Shown here: positions 8,716 through 17,458 of the stretch, one piece after another
Layout: each line of letters opens with the position of its first letter
Numbering within the stretch: the first letter of the stretch is position 1
Assembly (NCBI RefSeq): GCF_029948125.1
Contig: NZ_JASAMB010000028.1
Coordinates: 1 to 64,000, forward strand
DNA from: Catellatospora sp. KI3
Lineage (GTDB): Bacteria > Actinomycetota > Actinomycetes > Mycobacteriales > Micromonosporaceae
DNA: 64,000 bases
Direction: 5' to 3'
Made by a program: the position numbers and the translations under genes
Notes under the pieces: generated by a model
Told to the model about the DNA's origin: nothing
Databases searched by the model: none
The model's input: only the letters and a program-made list of their open reading frames with translations

Positions 8716-10025
8716 AGTAGCTCGAAGTCGCGCTGCCGCTTGGCCAGTTCCCCGCGCAGCGCCTCGACGTACGGGTTCAGCTCGGCGTCCAGCCGCAGCG
8801 CCTGCTCGGGCGTCACCACCACCGCGGCCTGCTGGAACGGGGCCGCCTTGAGCAGGTCGTGCCGCCGCCCCGGGGCGGGGTGGCTGCTGAACAGCGAGGC
8901 ATCGGTGCGGTTGGACAGCTGGAGCAGGCGCGGCGCCCGCTCGGCGTTGCGCTCGCGGGCCTGCGCCAGCCCTTCCCGCCACCGCGCCTGCGCCGCGCCC
9001 GGCGCCGTCCGGCCGTCCACGACCGGCGCGATGACCGGCCACATGGCCATGTCCGCGACGAGTTCCAGCGTCGCCGCGGTGCCCGCGGCCCCCGCGGCAC
9101 CGAGGTCGGCCAGCGCCTCGGCCCGCCGGTGCGTGCGTTCGGCCAGCAGGTTCATGCCGATGTGCGCGCTGTACAGCACCCGGCACAGCGCCCCGCCCAG
9201 CACCTGCCAGGCGGCCAGCACCACTGCCAGGATCCCGCCGACCCGCAGCTCCCAGGCATCCTTGCGGGGCGGGCGCAGGGCGCGGGCGAGGACGGCGAAC
9301 ATCGTGCACGCCGGCCGGGTCAGCAGCCGCCGCCGGGGGTCGGCGTTGCCGAGGTGGCCCAGTTCATGCGCCAGCAGCGCGACCGTCTGCTGCGGACTGA
9401 GCGCGACCAGCGCCGGTATGCCCAGCACGAGCACCCGGTGCCCGCGTACCCCGGCGCGGGCCACCCAGGCGTTCCACTCGTCGCTCAGCGCGACATGGTC
9501 GGGCATCGGCGCGCCGACCGCCGCGGCGGTCCGGGCGATCAGCGCGAACAGTTCGGGCTGCCTCTCGGCGGACAGCGGATAGGTGTCGTGCTTGAGGTCC
9601 TTGAGGCGGTCGACGCGCGGGCGCAGCCAGTACGCGGCCGCGATCAGCAGCAGCCCGAGGATGATCTGGGTGCCGAACCCGCCGCTGGCGGCGATCAGCC
9701 ACACCCCGCCCGCCAGCAGCGCGAGCGGCAGCAGGAGCAGCACCGCCGAGACGGCGACCAGCACGGCCGTGCCGAGCCGCAGCGTCGGCCGGGCCCGCCC
9801 GGTGGCGAGTTCGCGGACGAGTCCGGTGCCCGAGGTGAACCCCAGGCGGCGCTCCCGTACGTACAGCCACCGGAGCACCCAGTTGAGCCCCTGCGGGGCG
9901 GGGAAGTGGTCGAGGTTCCACTCGCAGCGGGCGCACCAGGGCGTCGCCTCGTTCTCGCTGACCAGGCGTGACTGGCACTTCGGGCACAGCACGGGGGTCG
10001 CGGTGTCGGTCTTGGCGGAGGGCAC
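8712..10025 (-). CDS. M48 family zinc metalloprotease with N-terminal zinc ribbon
   Basis: 437 residues. An N-terminal zinc ribbon (CPKC at 14-17, CARC at 31-34) is followed by two hydrophobic helices (about 95-145). The peptidase domain has HELGH at 220-224, the M48 active site, and a downstream helix with E in RTHRRAEALAD as the probable third zinc ligand. A further membrane segment lies near 255-280. M48/HtpX enzymes degrade membrane or secreted proteins at the cytoplasmic face. A zinc ribbon before the transmembrane pair is not part of standard HtpX and may be a binding module. It overlaps the downstream MBL gene by 4 bases. Confidence 0.9.
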   Translation of the reverse strand: MPSAKTDTATPVLCPKCQSRLVSENEATPWCARCEWNLDHFPAPQGLNWVLRWLYVRERRLGFTSGTGLVRELATGRARPTLRLGTAVLVAVSAVLLLLPLALLAGGVWLIAASGGFGTQIILGLLLIAAAYWLRPRVDRLKDLKHDTYPLSAERQPELFALIARTAAAVGAPMPDHVALSDEWNAWVARAGVRGHRVLVLGIPALVALSPQQTVALLAHELGHLGNADPRRRLLTRPACTMFAVLARALRPPRKDAWELRVGGILAVVLAAWQVLGGALCRVLYSAHIGMNLLAERTHRRAEALADLGAAGAAGTAATLELVADMAMWPVIAPVVDGRTAPGAAQARWREGLAQARERNAERAPRLLQLSNRTDASLFSSHPAPGRRHDLLKAAPFQQAAVVVTPEQALRLDAELNPYVEALRGELAKRQRDFELL

Positions 10026-10055
10026 GAGGCAGTTTGATCACCCGGTGGGGTGCTG

Positions 10056-10715
10056 TCAATGCCGGGCGGCCCAGAGCATGCCGCGCTCGGTGAGGGTACG
10101 GATCTGCGGCACGTCCAGATCGGGCAGGTGGTGCCCGACGGTGGAGACGAAGATCCGTCCGGCGCCCCACCGGCGCGTCCAGACCGCCGGGTGGGTCACC
10201 GGCTCCTGCCAGGGCTCGCCCTCCTCGACCGGGAAGGTGATCGTGGCCAGCACGTCGTTGAGCGGGTCGGCCAGCAGCCAGTAGCGCTCGGTGTCGAGTT
10301 CGACCCGGTCGATCCCGGCCGTGATCGGGTGGTCGGCGTGCTCCGGCAGCACCGTGAGCGTGTGCCGGACGAAGTCGCCCGGGTGGCACACGAACCAGGC
10401 GCCGGTCAGCCACTGGTAGCGGCGCTCGGTGAACGCGGCGACGATGCCGCCGTGCCACCCGGCCAGCCCGGTGCCCGCCCGTACCGCGTCGTCGAGGTTG
10501 GCCGCCCGCTCGGGGGTGAACTCGTCGCCGCCGGAGGTCCAGCAGTTGATCACCAGGTCGGTGGCGTGCAGCCGGTCGCGGTCGTCGTACACGGCCAGGT
10601 CCTCCGCGATCGTGACCGCGACGCCCTGCTCCTCGAGGAACGGCAGGAAGCTGTCGGTGGTGCCGACGGGGTCGTGGAACCCGGCCCCGCCGCGGACGAT
10701 CAACGCGCTGCGCAT
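10056..10715 (-). CDS. ThuA-like (trehalose-utilisation/GATase-fold) protein
   Basis: 219 residues, the full length of a ThuA domain. Features are the N-terminal beta strand SALIVRGGAGFHD, the INCWTSGGDEF turn, GLAGWHGGIVAAF (the WHGG segment is characteristic) and TRRWGAGRIFVSTVGHHLPD near the C terminus. ThuA proteins share the class I glutamine-amidotransferase fold and occur in sugar catabolism operons, but their reaction is poorly established. It lies 30 bases upstream of the M48 gene on the same strand and may head a three-gene operon with the protease and metallo-hydrolase. No ribosome site is obvious at the ATG. Confidence 0.87.
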   Translation of the reverse strand: MRSALIVRGGAGFHDPVGTTDSFLPFLEEQGVAVTIAEDLAVYDDRDRLHATDLVINCWTSGGDEFTPERAANLDDAVRAGTGLAGWHGGIVAAFTERRYQWLTGAWFVCHPGDFVRHTLTVLPEHADHPITAGIDRVELDTERYWLLADPLNDVLATITFPVEEGEPWQEPVTHPAVWTRRWGAGRIFVSTVGHHLPDLDVPQIRTLTERGMLWAARH

Positions 10716-10796
10716 GCCGGAAAGGGTAAACGCCTGCCGCTCGCGCCGGCACCGCGGTGGCGGCCGTGCTTACCGGTCGGCAGGTAGAGTCGGCAC

Positions 10797-12596
10797 ATGT
10801 CGGCGGATCCCCCCAGCGCGCCCAAGGTCGGCCTGCGCACCCTCTGGCCCTACCTGCGCACCCATCGCTCCTCGCTGCTGCTGGTGGCGGGCCTGTCCCT
10901 GATCACCACCCTCGGCACGCTGGCCCAGCCGGTGCTGACCCGCGACGTCATCGACGGGCTGCAGCACGGCACCCCGGTCTCGGCCAGCGTGCTCGGGCTG
11001 GTCGGACTGCTCGTCGGCGCCGCCTCGATCAACGGACTGCGGCACTACCTGCTGCAGCGCACCGCCGAGGGCCTGGTGCTGACCGCCCGCCGCCGCCTGG
11101 CCGCCCACCTGCTCCGCCTGCCCATCGCCGAGTACGACAGCCGCCGCACCGGCGACCTGCTCTCCCGCGTCGGCGCCGACACCACCCTGCTGCGCGCCGT
11201 GGTCACCTCCGGCCTGTTCGAGACGGTCACCGGCGCGATCATGGTGGTCGGCGCGGCCACCGCGATGGTCGTGCTGGACCCGGTGCTGTTCGGGGTGACC
11301 CTGGTCGGCCTGGTCATCGGCCTGTCGGGCGGCATCTTCTTCGCCCGCAAGGTGCGCGGCATGTCCCGGCAGGCCCAGGAGCGCATCGGCGACATGACCG
11401 CCGCCGTCGAGCGCTCGATCACCGCCGCGCGCACCATCCGGGCCAGCCGGGCCGAGGTCCGCGAGACCGCCACCGTCACCGGCAGCGCCGAGCAGGCGTT
11501 CCGCGCGGGCATCCGGATCGCGCGGCTGCAGGCGATCGTCGAGCCCGCCATGGTGACCACCGTCCAGGGCTCGTTCCTGCTGGTTCTGGGCGTCGGCGGG
11601 GCACGGGTGGCCAACGGGACCATCAGCGTCGGCGACCTGGTGGCGTTCGTGCTGTTCGTGTTCTTCCTGGTCATGCCGCTGGGGCAGGCGCTCAACGCGT
11701 ACACGCAGCTGCAGGCCGGGCTCGGGGCGCTGCAGCGGATGGAGGAGGTGCTGGTCATCCCGCTGGAGAGCGAGCAGGCGCCGGTCGTGCCCGAGCCGCG
11801 CCGCGCCGCCGCGGCCGACGCGCCCGCGATCGAATTCGACCAGGTCGGCTTCGCGTACGCCGCGCAGGAGGGCACCGAACCCGCGCCAGTGCTGCACGAG
11901 GTGAGCTTCCGCGCCCCCGCCGGGACCCGCACCGCGCTGGTCGGGCCGTCCGGCGCGGGCAAGTCCACCCTGCTGTCGCTGGTCGAGCGCTTCTACGAGG
12001 TCAGCTCCGGCAGCATCCGGGTAGGCGGCACCGACATCCGCGACCTCGACCACGACACCCTGCGCGCCAGGCTCGGCTACGTCGAGCAGGAGTCGCCGGT
12101 GCTCGCCGGAACCCTGCGCGACAACCTGTGCCTGGCCACCCCCGACGCCACCGACGAGCAGATGCGCGAGGTGCTGGCCGCGGTCAACCTCGGCGAACTG
12201 GCCGGGCGCACCCCGCTCGGGCTGGACGCCCAGGTCGGCGAGGGCGGGGTGCTGCTGTCGGGCGGCGAGCGCCAGCGCCTGGCCATCGCCCGTACGCTGC
12301 TGGCCAAGCCGCCGATCCTGCTGCTCGACGAGCCGACCAGCAACCTCGACGCGCGCAACGAGGCAGCGCTGCGCGCCGCGATCGACACCGTCGCCAGCGG
12401 GCGCACGCTGCTGATCGTGGCGCACCGGCTGTCCACGGTCGTCGACGCCGACCAGATCGTGGTGCTCGAACACGGCCGCGTCGTCGCGACCGGCCGCCAC
12501 GACGAACTGCTGGCGACCAGCCCGCTCTACCGCGAGCTCGCCGCCCACCAGTTCCTGGTCGAACCCCTCGTCGAACCCCTGGTCGAGGCCGACTGA
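10797..12596 (+). CDS. ABC exporter, fused permease and ATPase
   Basis: 599 residues, a half-transporter of the type IV exporter class acting as a dimer in the cytoplasmic membrane. Six transmembrane helices span about 20-300. The nucleotide-binding domain has Walker A GPSGAGKST (about 383-391), signature LSGGERQR (about 487), Walker B ILLLDEPTS (about 506-514) and H-loop AHRLS (about 541). It is divergent from the ThuA-like gene and terminates at a large palindrome. Such single-gene exporters handle drugs, lipids or peptides. The substrate is not predictable. An in-frame VEPLVEPLVE repeat at the C terminus is a small duplication. Confidence 0.93.
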   Translation: MSADPPSAPKVGLRTLWPYLRTHRSSLLLVAGLSLITTLGTLAQPVLTRDVIDGLQHGTPVSASVLGLVGLLVGAASINGLRHYLLQRTAEGLVLTARRRLAAHLLRLPIAEYDSRRTGDLLSRVGADTTLLRAVVTSGLFETVTGAIMVVGAATAMVVLDPVLFGVTLVGLVIGLSGGIFFARKVRGMSRQAQERIGDMTAAVERSITAARTIRASRAEVRETATVTGSAEQAFRAGIRIARLQAIVEPAMVTTVQGSFLLVLGVGGARVANGTISVGDLVAFVLFVFFLVMPLGQALNAYTQLQAGLGALQRMEEVLVIPLESEQAPVVPEPRRAAAADAPAIEFDQVGFAYAAQEGTEPAPVLHEVSFRAPAGTRTALVGPSGAGKSTLLSLVERFYEVSSGSIRVGGTDIRDLDHDTLRARLGYVEQESPVLAGTLRDNLCLATPDATDEQMREVLAAVNLGELAGRTPLGLDAQVGEGGVLLSGGERQRLAIARTLLAKPPILLLDEPTSNLDARNEAALRAAIDTVASGRTLLIVAHRLSTVVDADQIVVLEHGRVVATGRHDELLATSPLYRELAAHQFLVEPLVEPLVEAD

Positions 12597-12670
12597 CGCA
12601 CCAGCCCAGGTGCAGCAGCCGGCAGGTCCGGGAGCAGAACCCCAGCGGCGGCTACGAGCGGCACATACAG

Positions 12671-12724
12671 CGCGGGGTCACGCCGTATGTGGTGTAGCTA
12701 CACCACATACGGCGTGACCCCGCG
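12671..12724. terminator. 54-base perfect palindrome between convergent genes
   Basis: Two 27-base arms abut with no spacer (centre GTGTAG/CTACAC), an exact palindrome between the end of the ABC exporter and the end of aceE. As RNA it would form a very stable hairpin from either strand, so it probably ends both transcripts. There is no T-run. Confidence 0.75.
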
Positions 12725-12735
12725 ACAGGTACTGC

Positions 12736-15471
12736 TTAGGAGTCGCCGCCGGTCTCGCCGGCCGGAGCCGCGTTCACGTCGTCGATCGCGTACTTGCGGA
12801 ACGCCTCGGCGGGCGCCGAGGCCGGCACCTCACCGGCGCGGGCCAGCTGCGACAGCACCGCCACCACGACCGACTCCGCGTCCACGTTGAAGTGGCGGCG
12901 CAGCGCCGAGCGGGTGTCGGACATGCCGAAGCCGTCCGTGCCGAGCGACGTGTAGTCGCCGGGCACCCAGCGCGAGATCAGGTCCGGGACGGCCCGCATC
13001 CAGTCGGAGACGGCCACCTTCGGGCCCGGTGCGCCTTCCAGCGCCCGGGTCACGTACGGCACCTTCGTCGGCTGGTCCGGGTGCAGCAGGTTGAACTGCT
13101 CCGCCTCGACCGCGTCGCGGCGCAGCTCGGTCCAGCTCGTCGCCGACCAGACGTCGGCCGACACGCCCCAGTCCTCGGCGAGCAGCTGCTGGGCCTTGAT
13201 CGCCCACTGCATGCCCACGCCCGACGCCATGATCTGCGCCTTCGGACCCTCGGCCGGGCCGGACGAGTACCGGTACAGGCCCTTGAGCAGACCCTGCACG
13301 TCGATGCCCTCCGGCTGGGCCGGGTGCACATACGGCTCGTTGTACACCGTGAGGTAGTAGAAGACGTCCTCCGGCGACTCGCCGTACATGCGGCGCAGGG
13401 CGTCCTCGACGATGTGCGAGATCTCGAAGCCGAACGCCGGGTCGTACGCGACCGCGGCCGGGTTCGTCGCCGCGATCAGGTGCGAGTGGCCGTCCTCGTG
13501 CTGCAGGCCCTCACCGTTCAGCGTGGTGCGGCCGGCGGTGGCGCCCAGCAGGAAGCCGCGCGTCATCTGGTCGGCCGCGGCCCACAGGCCGTCGGCGGTC
13601 CGCTGCCAGCCGAACATCGAGTAGAAGATGTAGACCGGGATCATCGGCTCGCCGTGGGTGCTGTACGAGCTGCCCACCGCGGTGAACGACGCGACCGAGC
13701 CGGCCTCGTTGATGCCCTCGTGCAGGATCTGCCCGGCCGTCGACTCCTTGTAGGAGAGGAACAGCTCGCGGTCCACGGCGGTGTACTGCTGGCCGTGCGG
13801 CGAGTAGATCTTCGCGGTCGGGAACAGCGAGTCCATGCCGAACGTGCGCGCCTCGTCCGGGATGATCGGCACCCAGCGGTGGCCGATCTGCTTGTCCTTC
13901 ATCAGGTCCTTGAACAGGCGGACGAACGCCATCGTGGTGGCGATCTTCTGCTTGCCGGAGCCCTTCTTCAGGTCCGCGTACACCTTGTGCTCGGGCAGCT
14001 GCAGCGCCGTGTACTTGGTGTTGCGCGACGGCAGCGAGCCGCCCAGCGCCGCCCGGCGCTCCAGCAGGTACGCCATCTCGTCGCTCTTGGCGTCCGGCTT
14101 GTAGTACGGCGGCTCGTACGGGTTGGCCTCCAGGACCGAGTCCGGGATGTCCAGGTAGAGGCGGTCGCGGAACGTCTTCAGGTCGTCCAGCGTCAGCTTC
14201 TTCATCTGGTGCGTGGCGTTGCGGCCCTCGAAGTGCGAGCCCAGCGTCCAGCCCTTGATGGTCTTGGCGAGGATCACGGTCGGCTGGCCGGTGTGCTCGG
14301 TCGCCGCCTTGTACGCCGCGTACAGCTTGCGGTAGTCGTGCCCGCCGCGCTTGAGACCCCAGATCTCGTCGTCGGACATGTGCTCGACCATCTTGCGGGT
14401 GCGCGGGTCGCGCCCGAAGAAGTGCTCGCGCACGTACGCCCCGGACTCCGCCTTGTAGGTCTGGTAGTCGCCGTCGGGCGTGGTGTTCATCAGGTTGACC
14501 AGCGCGCCGTCGGTGTCGGCGGCCAGCAGCGGGTCCCACTCGCGGCCCCAGACGACCTTGATGACGTTCCAGCCGGCGCCCCGGAAGAACGCCTCCAGCT
14601 CCTGCATGACCTTGCCGTTGCCGCGCACCGGGCCGTCGAGCCGCTGCAGGTTGCAGTTGATGACGAAGGTGAGGTTGTCCAGCTCCTCGCGCGCGGCCAG
14701 GCCGATCGCGCCCAGGGTCTCCGGCTCGTCCATCTCGCCGTCGCCGAGGAACGACCATACTCGCTGGTCGGAGGTGTCCTTGATGCCGCGGTGGTGCAGG
14801 TAGCGGTTGAACCGCGCCTGGTAGATCGCGTTCAGGCCGCCCAGGCCCATGGACACCGTCGGGAACTCCCAGAAGTCCGGCATCAGGCGCGGGTGCGGGT
14901 ACGACGGCAGGCCGCCGCCCGGGTGCGACAGCTCCTGGCGGAACCCGTCGAGCTGGTGCTCGGACAGCCGGCCCTCGAGGTAGGCGCGCCCGTACATACC
15001 CGGGGACGCGTGCCCCTGGTAGAAGATGTGGTCGCCGCCGCCGGGGTGGTTCTTGCCCCGGAAGAAGTGGTTGAAGCCGACCTCGTACAGCGACGCCGAC
15101 GAGGCGAAGGTCGAGATGTGGCCGCCGACGCCGATGCCGGGGCGCTGGGCGCGGTGCACGGTCATCGCGGCGTTCCAGCGGATGTACGCGCGGAGCCGGC
15201 GCTCGACGTTCTCGTCGCCCGGGAACCAGGGCTCGCGCTCGCTGGGAATGGTGTTGATGTAGTCAGTGGTGGTCAGTGGCGGAACGCCGACCTGGCGTTC
15301 ACGGGCACGCTCCAACAGCCGCAACATGACGTAGCGGGCGCGTTTGGCGCCGCGTTCGTCGATCACTCCGTCGAGCGACTCAACCCACTCCGCCGTCTCC
15401 TCGGGGTCGATATCCGGGAGCTGGCTCGGCAGGCCGTCGCTGATCACCGGGCGCTTGCGTTCGGTGGCCAC
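12736..15471 (-). CDS. aceE: Pyruvate dehydrogenase E1 component (homodimeric)
   Basis: 911 residues from the GTG at 15471 ([13 protein letters not shown]), which has GAGG about 8 bases upstream; a longer open frame upstream is low-complexity. The enzyme decarboxylates pyruvate on thiamine diphosphate and acetylates the lipoyl group of E2. Motifs are [12 protein letters not shown], the ThDP-binding GDGEMDE (243-249) ending in CNLQ, and the transketolase-like half from about 480 ([11 protein letters not shown], then [10 protein letters not shown]). E2 and E3 are not in the window, but lipA and lipB, which lipoylate E2, are. An AACAGA-n5-TCTGTT dyad (15511-15527) lies 40 bases upstream. Confidence 0.98.
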   Translation of the reverse strand: MATERKRPVISDGLPSQLPDIDPEETAEWVESLDGVIDERGAKRARYVMLRLLERARERQVGVPPLTTTDYINTIPSEREPWFPGDENVERRLRAYIRWNAAMTVHRAQRPGIGVGGHISTFASSASLYEVGFNHFFRGKNHPGGGDHIFYQGHASPGMYGRAYLEGRLSEHQLDGFRQELSHPGGGLPSYPHPRLMPDFWEFPTVSMGLGGLNAIYQARFNRYLHHRGIKDTSDQRVWSFLGDGEMDEPETLGAIGLAAREELDNLTFVINCNLQRLDGPVRGNGKVMQELEAFFRGAGWNVIKVVWGREWDPLLAADTDGALVNLMNTTPDGDYQTYKAESGAYVREHFFGRDPRTRKMVEHMSDDEIWGLKRGGHDYRKLYAAYKAATEHTGQPTVILAKTIKGWTLGSHFEGRNATHQMKKLTLDDLKTFRDRLYLDIPDSVLEANPYEPPYYKPDAKSDEMAYLLERRAALGGSLPSRNTKYTALQLPEHKVYADLKKGSGKQKIATTMAFVRLFKDLMKDKQIGHRWVPIIPDEARTFGMDSLFPTAKIYSPHGQQYTAVDRELFLSYKESTAGQILHEGINEAGSVASFTAVGSSYSTHGEPMIPVYIFYSMFGWQRTADGLWAAADQMTRGFLLGATAGRTTLNGEGLQHEDGHSHLIAATNPAAVAYDPAFGFEISHIVEDALRRMYGESPEDVFYYLTVYNEPYVHPAQPEGIDVQGLLKGLYRYSSGPAEGPKAQIMASGVGMQWAIKAQQLLAEDWGVSADVWSATSWTELRRDAVEAEQFNLLHPDQPTKVPYVTRALEGAPGPKVAVSDWMRAVPDLISRWVPGDYTSLGTDGFGMSDTRSALRRHFNVDAESVVVAVLSQLARAGEVPASAPAEAFRKYAIDDVNAAPAGETGGDS

Positions 15472-15510
15472 AGGCGTTCCCTCGTAGTTGTAGTGATAGT
15501 CGGTCTTGCC

Positions 15511-15527
15511 AACAGAAGTTGTCTGTT
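15511..15527. promoter_or_regulatory. Putative operator upstream of aceE
   Basis: AACAGA-agttg-TCTGTT is a perfect 6-base inverted repeat 40 bases before the aceE start. The position fits a repressor or activator site. No known regulator consensus is matched with certainty. Confidence 0.35.
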
Positions 15528-15674
15528 CGCCCCATCCTGCCCCTTCGGCGGGGCATTCGTCACGCGTACCGCTGCTCGGTGCGATCCGCGACACGCATAC
15601 TGACCAGTAACTTTTGGGTCGGATGGGCGACGGGTTCAGCAAGCCAGCGGATCTGATCGATTAACGTGCCGCGC

Positions 15675-16208
15675 ATGCGAAGACTCCTCGGCCTGCTCCT
15701 GTTCCTCTGGGGCTGCCTGCTCGTGGTCAACACGACCTTCCCGCTGGTGGCCGAGGTGGGCGGTGATCCGGTCACCGCGCTGTCCATCGTCGGGCGCGGC
15801 TGCTCCGCACCGCTCGGCAAGCCGCCGTTCGCCGGCATCCACCGCTACTGCGAGGCCACCTGGTCGCACGACAACCAGCGCCACCAGGGGCGGCTCGTCG
15901 GCGCGAACGTCGAGCAGCGCATCGACTCGCCGACCCCGGCGCACGTCATCCCCGGGATGGACGGCTACGCCTTCCTGGCCCCGTCCGGCCCGGCGCAGGT
16001 CGCGGGCATCGCCGCACCGATCATCGCGCTGGTCGGGCTGACCCTGCTGTTCGCCCGTCGCCGGCGGCGCCGCCGCGGCGGTCACGGCGGCAGCCACCAC
16101 GACCACGACGACGACTACGACGATGACGACTCGGACGGCGACTCCGACGGCGGGGACTCCGGCGGCTCCGGCGGCGACGGGGGTGGGGACGGCGGCGGGG
16201 GCGACTGA
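15675..16208 (+). CDS. Two-helix membrane protein with acidic Asp/Gly-rich tail
   Basis: 177 residues from the ATG at 15675; a GTG at 15666 is possible and neither has a ribosome site. The first helix (about 3-22, LLGLLLFLWGCLLVV) is followed by an extracytoplasmic loop of about 85 residues with two cysteines (RGCSAP and HRYCEAT) that could form a disulfide. A second helix (about 108-124) leads to an Arg cluster, then a cytoplasmic tail of His, Asp, Ser and Gly only. The tail is strongly acidic and low complexity, possibly metal- or cation-binding. It is divergent from aceE. No family is recognised. Confidence 0.6.
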   Translation: MRRLLGLLLFLWGCLLVVNTTFPLVAEVGGDPVTALSIVGRGCSAPLGKPPFAGIHRYCEATWSHDNQRHQGRLVGANVEQRIDSPTPAHVIPGMDGYAFLAPSGPAQVAGIAAPIIALVGLTLLFARRRRRRRGGHGGSHHDHDDDYDDDDSDGDSDGGDSGGSGGDGGGDGGGGD

Positions 16209-16243
16209 AGCCCCTGGCCCGGTGCCTTCGGCTCGGCGTTTTC

Positions 16244-16300
16244 TGACCGCAGGTGGCGATCGACGGCGCGTTTCCCGCCGTCGATCGCCACCTGCGGTCA
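16244..16300. repeat. Perfect inverted repeat with 25-base arms
   Basis: Arms 16244-16268 and 16276-16300 are exact complements with a 7-base loop. Each arm starts TGACCGCAGGTGGCGATC, the same core as in the arrays at 281-488 and 16444-16561. It lies 36 bases after the acidic-tail membrane protein and could serve as its terminator. Confidence 0.85.
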
Positions 16301-16443
16301 TTGCGCGCGCTCTCAAGCCCACTTCTGACCGGAACGCGTGATCTTCGGCCGGGCTGCCGGATGTGATCGCGTCGTGCGGTCGCATTGTCGGGGAGGTCGC
16401 ATTGGCGACCGGTCAGGTCGGCCAGGCGCGTGCGGGGTCGGGC

Positions 16444-16561
16444 GGCGCCGTGGCCCTTCACGATCGCGCCCTGCGGTCACTCCGTGCGCTCAGACCTCAT
16501 CTGGCGCCGTGGCCCTTCACGATCGCGCCCTGCGGTCACTCCGTGCGCTCAGACCTCATCT
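16444..16561. repeat. Two identical 59-base direct repeats
   Basis: Copies at 16444-16502 and 16503-16561 are base-for-base identical and directly adjacent. They contain the reverse complement of the CCGCAGG-type core (CGATCGCGCCCTGCGGTCA). Perfect identity implies a recent duplication. Confidence 0.9.
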
Positions 16562-16746
16562 CCTGACCCGGCGCTGTGGTCTTGCGCCTTCTGTCCTGGG
16601 GTGGCGATCTTGGGTGCTGTTGCCGGCGGTGATCGCGTTCTTGGGGCGGTTGGCGGGGGCTGGGGCGGAGGTAGTGGCCGGGGGTGGTGATCTTTGGGCG
16701 GAGGGGAGGGGTTGATCGGGGTCTGGGGGCGTTTACGGTGGTGCGC

Positions 16747-17151
16747 ATGGAGAGCATCGTGATCACCGTGCGTACCGGGTCTCGTCCGAGCGTGGTGGAT
16801 CTGACCGCCCAGGCTGAAACTTTCACCGCCGACCGGGGCGACGGGCTCCTGCATGTGTTCGTGCCGCACGCGACGGCCGGGGTCGCGATCATCGAGACCG
16901 GGGCGGGCAGTGACGACGACCTGCTCACGGCGTTGGAGCACGTGCTGCCCGCCGACGACCGCTGGCGGCACCGGCACGGCTCCGCCGGCCACGGGCGCGA
17001 CCACGTGCTGCCCGCCTTCGTGGCGCCGTACGCGACGCTGCCGGTGCTCGGCGGCCGCATCATGCTGGGCACCTGGCAGTCGATCTGCCTGGTCGACACC
17101 AATGGCGACAACCCGACCCGGCAGGTGCGCTTCTCCTTCCTCGCGGGTTGA
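16747..17151 (+). CDS. YjbQ/UPF0047 family protein
   Basis: 134 residues, the usual single-domain length. Family marks include HVFVPHATAGVAIIE near 36-50, the His-rich RHRHGSAGHGRDHVLPA stretch with conserved histidines, LGTWQSICLVDTNGDN and the C-terminal RQVRFSFL. Members form trimers and have been reported to have weak thiamine-phosphate synthase activity, but the physiological role is unsettled. ATG 16747 is used; GTG 16741 is an alternative. A short hairpin at 17233-17251 may end the transcript. Confidence 0.88.
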   Translation: MESIVITVRTGSRPSVVDLTAQAETFTADRGDGLLHVFVPHATAGVAIIETGAGSDDDLLTALEHVLPADDRWRHRHGSAGHGRDHVLPAFVAPYATLPVLGGRIMLGTWQSICLVDTNGDNPTRQVRFSFLAG

Positions 17152-17232
17152 CCGGCCGTCGCGGTGATCGCGGGTGGCCCCGGACAGGCCGGTGACTTGC
17201 CCGCAGTGGGGCGAAAGAGGCGGGGCAGACGG

Positions 17233-17251
17233 CCGGTTGCCGGGCAACCGG
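17233..17251 (+). terminator. Small hairpin downstream of the YjbQ gene
   Basis: CCGGTTGC-cgg-GCAACCGG is a perfect short stem about 80 bases after the YjbQ stop, with no T-run. Confidence 0.4.
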
Positions 17252-17314
17252 GTAAGTAGCCGGTGGGTCGGTGGGTGGGCGGGCGGGTTCCCGGGTGCCC
17301 GGCCGGGCGGGCGA

Positions 17315-17344
17315 TTGACACTGCCGAAACGCGGCGGCAATAAT
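17315..17344 (+). promoter_or_regulatory. Promoter of the GH9 cellulase gene
   Basis: TTGACA (17315-17320) and AATAAT (17339-17344) are separated by 18 bases, close to the vegetative sigma consensus (6/6 and 5/6). The predicted start near 17351 lies just before the CebR/CelR-type operator, and the leader to the GTG at 17459 is about 105 bases. Confidence 0.7.
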
Positions 17345-17357
17345 TCATACGCACGAA

Positions 17358-17371
17358 TGGGAGCGCTCCCA
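17358..17371 (+). promoter_or_regulatory. CebR/CelR-type operator
   Basis: TGGGAGCGCTCCCA, the perfect 14-base palindrome known as the operator of the LacI-family regulators CebR (Streptomyces) and CelR (Thermobifida). It lies just downstream of the predicted transcription start of the GH9 cellulase, where bound repressor would block transcription until cellobiose or a similar inducer releases it. The repressor is not encoded in this window. Confidence 0.9.
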
Positions 17372-17458
17372 CCCTGCTCATGCGTGAAAGCGCAGGTGGA
17401 CCGGCATTCCGTGCCTCTTTCGATGCACCACCCGATCGCTTCATCGAAAGGAACCTCA

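Larger units (their letters stand above)
16209..16746. other. Repeat-rich non-coding region
   Basis: No convincing gene is seen in these 538 bases. The region holds a perfect 25-base-arm inverted repeat (16244-16300), two identical direct 59-base repeats (16444-16561) and several degenerate GGNGGYGATC motifs (for example near 16599, 16625 and 16682). Open frames across it simply translate the repeats. Confidence 0.65.

Noticed and set aside
15472-15642. Longer AceE start adding 57 residues
   Set aside because: The upstream frame has no family similarity and crosses the inverted repeat; GTG 15471 has a good ribosome site and the expected N terminus.
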